A DNA stretch of 64,000 nt. It comes from Trema orientale (Eukaryota; Streptophyta; Magnoliopsida; Rosales; Cannabaceae). Every line of letters begins with the position of its first letter. Position 1 is the stretch's first letter. The notes below the pieces were generated by a model. The model saw nothing but the letters and a program-made list of their open reading frames with translations. It had not been told where the DNA came from and ran no database searches. The translations under genes were made by a program, and so were the position numbers. Below, piece by piece: positions 46,164 to 60,000 of the stretch. The stretch covers positions 1,270,510 through 1,334,509 of the forward strand of contig JXTC01000003.1 in assembly GCA_002914845.1 (NCBI GenBank), in the 5' to 3' direction.

Positions 46164-49074
46164 ATGGTAAAGAAAAAAATGGGGCTCTATTACTTCAGCT
46201 CCTCTAGTAGTAATAGTAGTCCTACTACAAATTCCTCATATTTTCACTTCCAATATGCTGTTTGCCTTTTCTTGATGCTACTGATCAGTGCTAGTTCGTC
46301 ATCAACAGAGAGGTCAACTTACATTGTCCACACAGACAAATCCATAATGCCCAAGGCCTTCCCCACTCATCACCATTGGTACTCCTCCATTGTCAATTCT
46401 CTCAAATTCACAAACTCTAAAGTAGTAAACCACTGTCGTTTGGCACCTTCCCTAGTACACGTATACGACAATGCGCTCCATGGTTTTAGTGCATCTTTAA
46501 CTCCGCTAGAATTAGAGGAGCTTAAAAAGGCCCCATGGTTCATCACCTCTTATATGGACCGTCATGCCACAATTGATACTGTTGGCGAAAGCAACAACCA
46601 GACCAATCTATAATCAAGAACAATGCGGAAAATACTAGAGCAAGAAAGAAACTCAACACAATATACTTGGTTCCAATTTTCAATGTGAAAATTGTACATC
46701 CAAGGCAGGGAACTTGTCCCTAGTTGAATCCACTATCAACCAAGAAGATTACACCCTCATGTACTCTCAAATTACAGAGCTAGATTCTCACTACAAGCTA
46801 AACACAAGCCTCTCAGCAGTACAACACGAATCTCTCAGCTCACAGAATACAGAGTCTGTGTTGCAACATGAAACAGAGAAATCACCTATGTTGCAATATG
46901 TGCGATAACAGTAAAAGCTCACAACAACACTCAGTACTCACTCTGTTTTCTACTCTTCATACTTTGTTCTTGGCCTTCGAAGCAGAGCCTATTTATATAA
47001 AATGAGTAACACGTTTTGAGCCTGAAATCAAGGAATTAATTGACACATCACCAAGAAATTAGTTAGAGTAATTAAGCTGCAGTCTTAACTAACTCATAAC
47101 TAACTTTCTGTTATAACATCCAACTAACTTAAACCAAATTAGTTGTCACCAACTGTCAACAGATACCACTCACACCTCTCATCAATACCTCTTTCTAAAC
47201 TCTTACGCCGGCCTATTGCCCGCCGCGAATCACGGCGAAAACATCATCATTGGTGTCGTAGATGGCGACATCTGGCCGGAGAGCGAGAGCTTCAAAGGCC
47301 ACGGCAATCGAGTACTTCCATCCAAGTGGAAAGGGACATGTGAGGGAGGAGAAGGATTTAACTCCTCCATGTGCAACTCCAAGCTCATAGGAGTAAGGTA
47401 CTTCAACAAAGGCCTTCAAGTTGCTTATAACATAACATAACTGTGAAAAAAGACTCAGCTCGGGACATATCAGGGCATGGCTCTCACGTGGCCTCCACCG
47501 CAGCCGGGAACTACGTAAACGACGCGTCGTTTTTCTGCTACGCCAAAGGAACAGCCCGGGGTGTGGCGCCGCGCGCTAGGCTGGCTGCCTATAAGGTCTT
47601 GTGGGAAGAGGGTAGTTTGACCTCAGACGTTCTCGCAGGCATGGACCAGGCCATAGCGGACGGCGTCGATGTGATCTCGATCTCCATGGGATACGACGGA
47701 GTCCCACGCTACGAGGACCCCGTCGCCATAGCCTCATTCGCCGCAATGGAGAGAAACGTCGTCGTTTCGAGTTCGGCGGGGAACGCGGGCGGCGAGTCCT
47801 ACGCTTTGCACAACGGTATTCCTTGGGCCTTGACCTCCGCGGCCAGCACCGTTGACCGTTCGTTGGCGGGTACATTGACTTTTGGTGACAACCTAACCAT
47901 CACTGGCTGGACCATGTTTCCCGCGAACGCTATAGTGGAGAACGTACTCGTCTTTTGTGCGACGACATCGGCTCCGTCGGTACTCAGCTGAGGGTCGTAA
48001 CAGAGTCCCGGATGATTGGAGCCATCTTGGTTTCGACTGAACCGAAGCTCTTCGAGTTGGGAGGCGTTCCTTGTCAATGCATAGTGATCAATCCAAAACA
48101 GGCCTCAACCGTTCTGAAATACGCCGAAACTAATCAAATGCCTATGGTACGGGTGAAGTTTCAACAGACCATTATAGGTAGGGAAGCTGGCAGGGCTCGA
48201 GCTGTGGCTTTTTACAGCTCAAGAGGGCCTTCACACAACTCTCCTGGGGCTTTGAAACCGGATCTTATGGCTCCGGGGTCTCTTATTTTGGCTGGCTGGA
48301 TACCAAACGACGCCGTTGGGAGCATTGGGCCAAGCGTTGTGTTGTCAAGTGAGTATAACATGATATCCGGGACGTCCATGGCTTGTCCTCATGTTTCGGG
48401 TGTGGCGGCTCTTCTGAAAGCCGCGCACCCGGAATGGAGCCCTGCTGCTATTAGATCCGCTATGATGACGACTGCCTTCACATTCGATAATACTCGAAAA
48501 CCCATCGTGGAAAATGGTTTTAAGTCTAGGATTGCTTCGCCTCTCGCCATGGGGGCGGGGCAAATCGATCCTAATCGAGCGCTTGATACCGGCTTAATTT
48601 ATGATGCGACTCCACAAGACTATGTCGATTATGTGTTCCATGAATTTCACTAAGAAGCAAATCATGGCCATTACTAGATCAAAAGAGTATAGTTGCTCGG
48701 GACCATTGTCTTGGGATCTTAATTATCCTTCGTTTATAACATATTACCAAGGTGAAACGTCCACAAAGATTGTGGACCGAAAATTTCAAAGGACTGTAAC
48801 CAAATTGGGACAAGGCGCGTCTACGTATAATGTCACGGTGAGAGCACCAGAAGGATCTGTGGTCGTTGTCACACCGAATAGGTTGGTGTTTGGGAATAAG
48901 AATGAGAAGAAGAGCTATACTGCTACTATAACTAATTCAATACGCAAGAAGAGAAGGGACATGTATGATCAGAACAAGAGAAGGGTAGCGTTTGGTGAGC
49001 TTGTTTGGGTTGAAGAATACGGGAAACACACTGTGAGGAGTCCTCTTGTAGTGCCACCTGTTTGGCCCTTTTGA
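46164..49074 (+). pseudogene. Full-length subtilase pseudogene (SBT1), split by a solo LTR
   Basis: It begins MVKKKMGLYYFSS, with signal peptide and I9 propeptide (STYIVHTDKSIMPKAFPTHH). The first lesion is a solo LTR at 46580-47161; the frame resumes correctly after it. The catalytic Asp segment reads GVVDGDIWPES (family VVDSGIWPES). His (SGHGSHVAS), Asn (SSAGNAGG) and Ser (SGTSMACPHVSG) segments survive in separate frames. Frame breaks lie at about 47427-47440 (5-bp ATAAC duplication), about 47950 (with loss of about 30 codons of the PA domain) and about 48628 (2-nt loss). The Fn3-like end (LSWDLNYPSF...) runs to TGA at 49072-49074. Upstream, a (TA)n run at 46116-46136 replaces a clear TATA box. 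It is not able to make an active protease. Confidence 0.95.
46580..47161 (-). mobile_element. Solo LTR (582 bp) in the subtilase pseudogene
   Basis: The termini are TGTTGGCG...GTCAACA, with perfect 5-bp duplications GATAC at 46575-46579 and 47162-47166. The minus strand carries a TATATAAATAGGC box (complement near 46986-46998), giving the LTR orientation. No internal retrotransposon sequence remains, so LTR-LTR recombination is inferred. The sequence is not the same family as the Copia LTR at 15.4/21.7 kb. Confidence 0.92.
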
Positions 49075-49259
49075 GCTTACAAATTCACCGTTTTGAGAAA
49101 TGTCATTATTGTTGCATTTACATCATGACTATGTTATTTTTCTTAAGTAAGGATGATTTGGCCTTCTTTAATAAGAATCTTGATTGTCAATTTTTGACAA
49201 CATTTGTGATCAAGGATAAAAGCTTGGATTTGTCTTATGTCTTATTATCAGAATGAGCT

Positions 49260-50210
49260 TTTGCTCGTAATTGTAATCTTTAGAACAGAGATATTCACAT
49301 GATTTTCTTTTCTTTTCTTGTCTTAAAAAAAAAAAAAAGAAAGAAAAAGAAAGAAAGAAGACAGAAATAGTTAAAAGACACCTTAATTTTGTATACCCGA
49401 CGAGATTATATTAAATTTCCGGAAGTTTGGAAAACTCCAATGACTCCATTGATTATCCTATTTGCTATTTTCGGCCTGATTTGGAAACCAGGGAACATGT
49501 GATTAAGTTTGGGGATATATTTGCCTTTGTGATCAATTGTGAACATAATTTAAAATAATAAGAGTATAAGAATCGAGATGTTACCGTTTATGGTTATTTG
49601 AGTTTCTCCAAATGGTCTTCCTTGCGTAGTGGTCACCTTCTATTCGGCCATTGTATTAGGCTGTGGCCTGTTATGCTGAAAATATTTGGAATTTGGACTG
49701 AGGTTTATGGTTTCTGCTAGGGTCTTTATGGTGGAGTTTCTGTAGGGACTAGGGTCGTTTTTTGTGTTGTCAAAATAATATCGCTTTGTACTGTTGTCGT
49801 TTATCCAGTTTTTTGTCGCTTTATATTTCTGTCGTTTTAGTTTATTGTCGTTTACTATATATCTTTTCATAGACTAATACTATACATTTTCTTAAGCTGT
49901 GTTGTTTATTAGATAGTTCCTCACCTGCCATTTTTTCTTTTGTTCCTTCAAACAGTCGGCTTAATTAACACCCTTTCATTGAAGTGTTTTTTGAGAGAAA
50001 TTGTCGTTTATATAAACATGTCAGTCTGTTTTCGGGTAGTTTTCTTTGATACATGTTGTATTCACAAGGCATAATGGCTGTCGTCATAAATGTTCTCGTT
50101 TTCAGGCAGTCATCTTTCTAAAAGCCATTTGTCGTTTGAAGATTTTGTAGTTCCTAATTTTGGTACTGTATAAGATGCTGGCATGGCATCTACCATAATC
50201 CTCGTCCATT
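49260..50210. other. Intergenic DNA with TGTCGTTT clusters
   Basis: Between 49755 and 50310 the motif (T)GTCGTTT recurs about nine times on the plus strand (for example near 49797, 49832, 49846, 50004, 50130, 50283). No coding sequence is credible. A 13-nt A-run lies at about 49326-49338. Confidence 0.55.
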
Positions 50211-50224
50211 AACTACTTTCAAGT

Positions 50225-50227
50225 GAC

Positions 50228-50267
<40 letters not shown>
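50225..50267 (+). mobile_element. Poly-A-only retroposition footprint with 14-bp TSD
   Basis: GACCT followed by about 38 A residues lies between two copies of AACTACTTTCAAGT (50211-50224 and 50266-50279, the AA shared with the tail). Target duplication plus poly-A is the signature of LINE-driven insertion, and here almost the whole insert is the tail. Confidence 0.85.
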
Positions 50268-50269
<2 letters not shown>

Positions 50270-51073
50270 ACTTTCAAGTAATTTGTCGTTTCATTAACCT
50301 GTCGTCGTTTTTAACAAAATGGTACTGCCCCAAACTGCATGCACCCGAAGTTCTTCTTTCCCCTGGATATATCTCCGTACGATCTGATAAAAATTATAAA
50401 CACAGTATTGCCAGCAACAGCAGATGAAAGAAAACAATGAAATCTTATTACTGACTTCGCAGAAAGGTATTGAATTAAACGGTTATTATACAACATGATG
50501 ATTCAACCCCTGAAAGCAAAGGATAACGCAGATTTGAAAACCCTATTAAAAATTTCATTAAAATATAAAGAAAAAGGAAAATCAAGTGTGGCAGCTATAA
50601 AAATTACACTCAAGGCAACAAAATCCCTAACTCAATACAAAATGCATATCAAGTGTGGCAGCTATAAAAATAAAACAGTTAAAGAACCCTTTTACCACAA
50701 TATATGAATTCAAAAACTGGAAAACCTGGAGGGGAAAAAAATTTGATCATTAGTAACCAAAAAGAGAACTCGCGAAATATTGATCAGGGAAAATTGGTCA
50801 CAGCACAGGCCTAACAAATTGTCTCTGTCGATCTTTTCTCTGTTTTCTTTTACACATTTCCTTACAAATTGTGGGATGAAAAATTGAAACTGAAGGGGCT
50901 GAAGTATAATTTACACTCAATAAGCGAAAATGTGTCCCGAGCCTTATTACCTGAACTTAATTGTACAAGGCAAACGCAAAGGGCAAAAACTGGTTGAGAC
51001 ATCCCCAGCATCTTCCCTTGTATCTGACTAGCCTTTTCAAAACAATTAACCAATTAACTTCACACATTAACAG

Positions 51074-54000
51074 TTAACCAGCTTCAGTTCCAAATCTCTG
51101 CACCAAGAATTCATCTAGTTGACCCCAGTTTGGAGTACCAGATTCACTCAAGCTATCAGTAGGCAACGACCTAATGCACCCAAGAATGTGTTTAACGTCC
51201 ATATACAGCCTGGATAGAGTAAAAAATAAATAAAAGTTGTGATACGACAGTAGAAAATTACAGACCTGAAAAATACAACCATGACAAGTTAGTACCTATC
51301 TTTTGCTTGTGGGGTGTTTGTCTCCATGCGCAAGAATGTTTCTGAAATTTGTGAGTGGAAAATTATAACCACTTGCCTGAAAATAACAAACCAGAAGTGA
51401 TTTAAGTTACAGAAATGAGCCACTAGCATAGTCGCACATGAGAAAAGAAAATTCCAGTTGGCCTAATCGAACAAGGACCCCAAATACATTTGTCATTCAA
51501 AACCTTGATGAACTTTCAGCAATTATTCCATCATGAATAATGCTAGGATCCCAACTCTCCCAACTCTCATCCCCACATTTTAGGAGTATATAGTCTGTAC
51601 AAGAGTCGGATCCACTAGCATTTAAGAAGTCACCAAATGAATACACTAAGACAAATAAGCCTCACCTAAAAATTGCTTGAACATCAACATCATGCAAAGT
51701 CCGAGATAAAACACGTTGCAAGTATCCAACTTCCTGGAAACAAATAATAAATCAGCTCCAATGAAAGGACTGAAATAAGAACAAATCAAACATCAGTTAG
51801 GCAGGAAAAATTCTTCTTGCATAAACAGCAAGAGTAATTACCTTGGTAAGGGAACGAGCAAACTGACTGGGCTGTGGATCAGCATCTTCTGGTCTATTCC
51901 AGCTCTCCACAATTTGCGGTAAGCTACGTAGATGCACCAATAACCTTTCTCTCATTATCTGAACCAATTTTGTATGTATTTCATCTCGATGAACCTTATA
52001 ATCCTGTCAGAGAATATGGTTGTTACATATTTAATTTTAAAATAACTAAATGTATGAAGCACAAGAAATTGCATAGTATAGCTAAAATTGCCTTGATCAA
52101 CTTCCATCTGAAAAGATTTTGTAATACCAGTGCAGATGAGAAGACAGTTAACAAGTTTATGCATATTTTTGGAAGACCATAGAACCACATCTATAATTAC
52201 TCTGAAATTTTAAAGATACTTTAGAGTAGTATCACATAACAATCATATAAATTTACATGTATTCATTAGCACAAACACCTATGTGATAAACATAGGAAGC
52301 CAACCAATTTGACAAATTATATACGCTCGCCAGATATAAGTGGAAAACATTTGACTCCTTGACAAGCAGTCAACTAAGGAAAAAAAGAACAGTTTCTCGG
52401 ATAAGAAACAAGAAGTTTATTAGAATAGAGGAAAGAAAGAGAAACGAGAGAGAGAAAATTCTTTTCACAATAGGGAAACTTAATAAGAGTTCTAATTCTT
52501 GCTACTGACTTATTTTTTGCTTTTTTTTTTCCATTTCAAAAATCTAACAAAAGCTCTCCAGTATTGTGCTAAGTGGTAACTTGAATAAAAATTAAAATGT
52601 TAATCTAGCTATTAAGTTCTAAAAATCTATAGGGTAGCATTCGAAATAGTAGAAAAGTGAACCAGTTTTGGAGTAACATACCTGAGCAACACGATCAATC
52701 TCTAATAGCAGCAATGCCTTTCGAGTATCAGGTACTTTCGTAAAAAGAATTTGTCTGATTTCTTCACACAAACCAAACAAATAAGTCATATTACTCAAGA
52801 ACTTCTATCCTAAAAATAGAATTGCAGTTGCACAATAATTATCATGCAACAAATAGAGAGATGTTTATCCCTTTAATCAACAGAAAGTAACAGATAACAG
52901 ATTCCAACAAAAATTAAAATAATGCCAAGTTCATGCAAAAGGGGAAAAAATGCATAGATATACTTGAAACAGAACAAAATACCAGAGACATTAACAATGC
53001 TAACAAAATATGAGAGTGATGCAAAAAAATTTTAGGATGTAAACAAACATTTTGAAACTATTTAAAAAAACCTACCAGGTATAATGGCATATATGAAACT
53101 GATAACTTGACTTGCAAGGGCTAAATGTTTAGAAGTGATAGACTTCAAACCAGACACCTGTAAGACCACATGAAATCACGTAAAAGCTAGAACCATGATA
53201 AATGTGTGTTGAAAAAACACAGGGCGATGAAAAGAAAAAATAAATAAATGTCAAATGCTTTGTTGCTATGTCCAAAAAAACAAAATAAGGAAAGGGGAAA
53301 AAAGTGTAAAAACCAGTGAAAAGGGGCAAGACTTTAATTTCTGGGCTTAAAAGGAGAAATAATTGCAATAAAATCAGCAAAACAATAAACTAACCAATAT
53401 ATATAGACACGCACCAGTTCAAATTTATAACATATGGGACAAACTCAAGACCCTTTTAAGCTTCTGTAATTTAATTTCTAACAGGTGAAATCATAGATGA
53501 TACACACTGATATGGCCACAAAAGATTGGTACCTGCATAGCACCAGCACCAAGAACAAGTTGACATGTTCTTGTATTGAAGAATTTTAATATTTCTACAA
53601 CACGATGAACAACTTCTGAAGACAGCGTCGGCAAAGAATTATTCATGTCAACATACTCCGACAACATCTTCAACAATATTAAGCCACTGGGGAAAGTCCA
53701 AAAAGAAAGAAAACAGCAGTCAATCAAAGGTAAATTCAGAAACTAATAATTAGTAAAATGCGAGCCACCCAGCAACACTCACAGAGATGCCAATTCCAAC
53801 ACAATATCCATCAACAACAAAACCAAATATAAGGTACCAGAAAATATAAAGCATATAAAACAGAGGAGGAGGTCATATCGATACATATAACAAATGGATG
53901 ATATTATTAATTGGACAACTTCCTAGCACTGAAACATATTATGGGGGGGGGGGGGGCCAGCAGAACACTGGAAACAAATTACAAGAGAATGGATAAAACC

Positions 54001-57000
54001 AAGTAAATAAGATAACTAACCAGTTTACCATGTGATATCCAACATCTTTGTACAAAAGGGTTTGAGACGTAGATTTTCCACGCTCCTTATTGTTGCTATG
54101 ATTATGTTCAGCCAAAGAATTTACAACATTAACTTTGTTCTTTTCAACTGCCTCAGACACCGGTGCAGAGTTCTCTGTGTATATTTCATTAGAATTAGCA
54201 TGCTTGATTTGGCTTTGAGCAATTGATGATTCAGTAACAAGTAAACTATTATTGCTTGTTTCTTTATTACCTTGAGCATCATCCAAATTCTCAGATAACA
54301 ATGCTTCAGAAAAAAATAGGGAAGAGAGAATGGCCTGAAATTCATCAGGAACGTCTACTTCCACCCACGTTTCTTGGTCAAGCACTGCCTTGATTTTTGT
54401 CATCTACAATAACCACACAAAGAATTAGGAACAGTAACACGCTTGGCCAAGTAAAACCTTGAGGAGAAAAGCACATTAAAATACTAACTCGAGATTCATG
54501 CTGGAAATCAACAAAGGCTTTGGCCTGTGACTGCAGTGTTCCACGGATGCTATATCCCAATCTTCCACCTATCTGTTCAATATTAGAGTATAATAGCATC
54601 ATAAACACAACCAGGTGTAATCTACGTTATACTTCTCAAAAACTTTTAAAACCATTACCTTCTCTGTGGCGATTATGAAGTCTTGGGTGATGTTGTAGAT
54701 GCTCAAAAATTCCTGCAGTCTCAACTTAGGATGTAGAAGTGCACGGACCCCAAGTAACTTTGCCCATCTTCCATGAGCAGCATCACATGCTGCAAAAACA
54801 GCTTCTGTGTTTTCTCGCAGGACATCAGCTCTGTTTAGGATCACACTTAGTTAGAATGCTCTACCATTTCACACTGCTTCTAGTTCAGAGCTCAAACAAG
54901 ACAATCCTTGGTAAATGTGGTCTATAATTAGATAATATTTTCAAGTGACAAGTAATAAACATAAATACTGCCTTAACGAGCAAACATAAACCATTGAAAA
55001 CAACGGAAAGACCAGCACTGCCCATCCCACTTAAACATGTGTAGCAACAGGACCATGACATGCCAAGATGAGGAACAGCTGTGCCACATGACAGACAATT
55101 GCAGAATCACATTTTATCTGAAAACAGGCCTAAGTTAAAGAATAATTGATGTGGTAAAAACTAACCAACATCCAACAACATTGAACACCTCAAAGCCCAT
55201 TTTGATCACAAGCACAACAAAACTGTCTTCCTAAAATGAGAATGGCAGTCATCTTTCTAAATAAAGGAAAGAGTACATCTAAATGAAATAAGTGATGACT
55301 ATATATAAACTGTAATCTGGGAGCCAACTTTTGAATAACATTGTATCGTAAAGTCGTGTACAGTTGACTGAGCTCCTGTAATTAAACGTTGCTGCACCTT
55401 GACTAATCATAAAGATTGCTTATGAATAAAATGCAGTTTAACGCACCAATAGTGTGTTACAAAAGGCATTTAAGGAAAACAATTTTCTTTAGGAACTTTG
55501 TGACAATCTTTTGAGCAAAAATCAAATGAGAAAAGGTAGACTACTAAAATCAAGCAATGTAAAAGACTTAATGACAGTACCATTATAGGAATTACGCAAA
55601 CAGGAGGAGCGAAAAGTGTACCTAAAATTTTTGGACATATTTGAAGGGCTTGCTGCATCATTTACTTTTCCATGAAGCAAAGGAACCTTGGCAATGCTTT
55701 TCTGTGATGAATAGGGCAGACCACCTTGGACATCAGTGTCGTGTGCAGTTTCTGCCGCTGCAGCACCCACAGCAATTGCAGCAGCAACTGAATCTGCAGC
55801 ATAGTGACCATCCAGGTTGCACATAATCCACTCAATGGCTTTCTTCACTTCAGCAGCCCGCACTAAGTGTGCCTGCATTCACTAAAAGAAATCATATGAC
55901 ATCACACTCAAATAGTTGTTAGTAAGGAAATTTTAAGGCATTCATACAAATGCTCATAATTAAACAGCTACTGTGATCATGCAAGAAACTCAGCAAATCC
56001 CACCACCTAATAAACCAAATTTACAGCATCCTTGAGATTAGCACAAATAAAATATACTGCTAAAATCAAACATCCAACTTAGAATTGGAGTAAACTCTGC
56101 GACACCATCCAGTGGCATGGTTGATGAGGCCCGGGATTATATCCACCATAAGTTCAAAATCCAATCTTCATGCTAATTTCTAAATTATAACTCCATACAA
56201 TAGACAAAAGGATAAGCTAGATATTCAATTGATGTCATTTCAAAAATAACCCCAGTCTAGAAACCCCTAACAGTTAATGTAGACTAACAGGACTCATCCA
56301 AGGAGAAAAAAATAATAATGTACCAAATTCATGGATGGTTGATCCATATACATTGCTTTTTAAACATAACACAAGACTATGAAACGATTCGGTCAGACGT
56401 CCGTCATTAAAGCAACCAAGTCTTTGTTCGGGTATGAATATTTAGCAGTAGATTCAAACAATCAGAATCCAATATAAAAATGAGAAGGTGCACGAAATCA
56501 CCCAAACATTTAGTATCCAATGCTTAAGTAGTACACAGGGAAGGTCAAGTATGCATTACCCGCACAATCGTAAAAATAACACCTAAAAGTTGAACAAAGC
56601 TTTCAGATGACAGGCTCCTCAACTTGCTTGCAAGAGATGCACTAGCACCTGTCACCAAATAGGTTAAAAGATTAATTAAACAAAAAAGAAAACAATAGAA
56701 AACTGAAACTATTATAAACACCTAAGCAATTAACGAAACCAGCACCTATTAGGGATACATAATGGATTGCTAACATTGTAAATTTCTCACCATCTGAATC
56801 TACTGTTCGCTCTCCAGGTGTAAGCTCTGACTCCAGAGGTCGGGAGAAAAGAACAGGTAGCAACTCTGCAACTGCATTCTTAATTGCAGTTTTCATATCA
56901 GCAGTAAGTGTGTCACGGTATAACCTCAACACAGCAGGGAGCTTAGCCTGAAAGTAAACAAAGAACCATGAAACATCTGCCTATACGTTACAACAAATTT

Positions 57001-60000
57001 TGTATTTTATTCTACTTAACAGCTTGGAAGTACAAAATCCCAGCTAAAAGGAAAAGCTAATCCACAATTTAACGCAAGAAAAGGATTCAATAAACAAATT
57101 TTTGAACAAGTAAAGACAGCCAATATTAGCGGGTGTTCACCAACACTATTTATCCGTGTGTTGTGGAACCGCAGAGGCGCAGATAATTCCACCATTACAC
57201 TAAAGATTTTTCGTATCAAACTCTAAAGTCCTCTTCGTTCCCTCTCTTTATCGTACTACAACAAGATAAGTTTCCACTCAAATATAGTTCACGCAAAAAC
57301 AAGCTTACTCACAGTTCTGAGCAGTCCAACGATGACAGGGAGAAGACGGTCGCGAAAGTTAGAGGCTTCTTCCTCATCCAACTTCACCTGCCAACATTTT
57401 AGTCAGCAATCAGTTATGTTACAGATTCAACTAGGACCCATAGGGACTCCCAAATCAAAGAATAAACAGAGAAGGTCTCGTCATATAACAGATTCAACTG
57501 GAAGGTTTTTAGTTGAAGCTATAGAATATAATCTCAATAAGGATAAATCAAGCTCATTTTTCAATGATCTGAAGAGTACAAATATGATGAATTATCACCT
57601 AATCAAAGGTTGATTCTGCAATTTTTATTTTTTTTTAATTCTTTCCAAAAGACTACTTTTTTAATTAAATTCTTTAATTTCAGAGTTAAAAAAGATAATT
57701 CCACAAGAATCTACAGCAAGTAATTTATACGTAAAGCATTATTCAGTTAAAATGATCCTATTCAAAAGACATAAATTCACATTAATGGTATCGATATATT
57801 TCCTATAGTTTCCAGGGGCAAAAACAAAAGATCATGGTTCATATGATAGAAGCAACACAATCCTTTTCATGGAAAATTTAATTCACGATAAAGAGAAAAC
57901 CTATAAGATTCACGATATCAACCATAACAAAGCCAACAAAGAAAGAAAGAGCACAATACAGAAAGCTTACTTCAGCATCTTTTCCATTTGCAGAAATTGA
58001 TGCTCTTGCTTTAGCCTCAGATAAAATGCCAAAATCTTTTTCTCCAGCATCGTGTATTGAAGCACGCATAAATTCTGCTGAAAGAATGCTACATGAACAA
58101 ATTTAATAAGTCACCATATAGTTTTCTGTTAACTCATTATGTAAAACAACAAAAAAGTTCCTGTTTTAAGATTCCAACCTTTGTCCTGAAATAAAGGAAA
58201 ATATTCTAATTGCTATCTTCCAAAAGTAGAAGAATTCAAATTTTCCCACACGAAAAGGGGAAAATAGGGAGGAAAACCTCCAAATTATATGAATGTTAGC
58301 AAGTAGTACCATAGTAAACCATTACAGCAAAACTATACCTGTTTATGGATTCTATTGATGCTCCTACATGATCCCGGAGGTGACGAAAACAATGAAGACC
58401 AGTGAGCTCATCCCCTTCCTGTTAATGGAAAGGAATATGTGTGAAATAACAAAGACATACCACAAATCTGAATTTAGCCAAAAAGGCAAGCAAATTTATA
58501 AAAGCAGTTCGATAAGTATAATGAATGGTAGATGATTTCAACCATACACACATCACATTTTTCATTAATAAAAACACCATTTCACATTTGATGGAACAAT
58601 CATAACCTACTCATACTTAAGACAAGGTTACAAAACAAGTAACTTTTGCTTCTTGCAATGTTGGTAAGGACCACAATCACCAACTCAAATTGAGAATTGA
58701 ATTTATATGTAGCCACTTTTATGAATCACTAACACTCAAAATACTTTTCAAAAAAGTCATCCATGCTAAAAGATGTTGATAGGATATATATATATATATA
58801 TAATATATATTAAGTTGGAGAAATGCAACAAAAATTACCAGTAAATGCTGCAAATCATCAGTAACATCCAGAGCTCCTGCACAATCCGCAGATGCAACAA
58901 GCTGTAGGACAGAAGAGCATAACTTATATCAACAGAATTTCAACCATAAACATTATCCCAGAATTTGAACCCAATATTCGCATGAATAATTTAGAACATT
59001 TAAAAACTAGGTAAGGAAGAACTATGGTCCAATACGCTGTGTACAGTTGCACAGAACAGATCAGTATACATAAAGACATTCCTGGATAGGTTCACAAATA
59101 CTCAGCCTTGCATAGTCAGTGTAAAACTAAAATACGCCACCAGTGCCAACAGATGGGATTCGGGAGTCGGGTCTAGATTCACATACAGATGTCCCTGGAA
59201 GTTTATCTCAAGCTGCCTGGATGAGTTTCATAAATTTGTCCACTACAAGGTAGGCAATGGTCTTAGAATCCGCTTCTGGGAAGACGCTTGGGTAGGGGAG
59301 TTCTCTTTGGCGGACAGATTTCCTTCTTTGTACAGACTGACAGGCTCGCCTAATGCAAGCATCTTCTCCTTAAGAGTATCGGAAAACTTCATAAGGCAGG
59401 GAGGGTATTCTTGGAACTTAAGGTTTCGTCGAAACCTTAATTATAGAGAATTGGAGCAGGTTTCAGGTCTTATTTTGGAGCTGGCGCGTGCCAGTAGCCG
59501 CGAAGATGAAGCTGACGAGAGGGTTTGGAAGCTAGAAACATCGGGTTTGTTTTCATGCAAATCCCTCTTCTTAAAACTAAGTACCAGTAGTGAAGATCCA
59601 CCCTTCCCCTCTTACTCCTTTATCTGGAAATCAACCTGCCCTATGAAAGTTAAAGTTCTCGGTTGGCTGCTAACTTTGGGCAAACTAAGTACGCATGAGG
59701 TCCTTCAACACCGCAGTCCCCTTTGACGCTTGTAGCCTGGCTGGTGCATTATGTGTAGTAGAAGTCAAGAGACGTGCAATCATTTATTCCTCCATTGTCC
59801 TCTTGCTATGTCGATGTGGGAGAGAATGCTTGGAGAATTTGGCATGGTCTGGGCTTGGCCGGGCCACTGTCAACACTTATTCCAGCAACTGTCAGGCCTG
59901 GGAAGAGGGGGCACTAGAAAAAAGAAGTTGTGGAATGTTTCTGCCCTGGCTATTAGCTGGGCAATCTAGCTGGAAAGGAACAACAGGATTTTTGATGACG

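Noticed and set aside
47576..47875. Arg-rich minus ORF across the subtilase pseudogene
   Set aside because: Antisense shadow of the subtilase frame; composition is an artefact of GC-rich codons.
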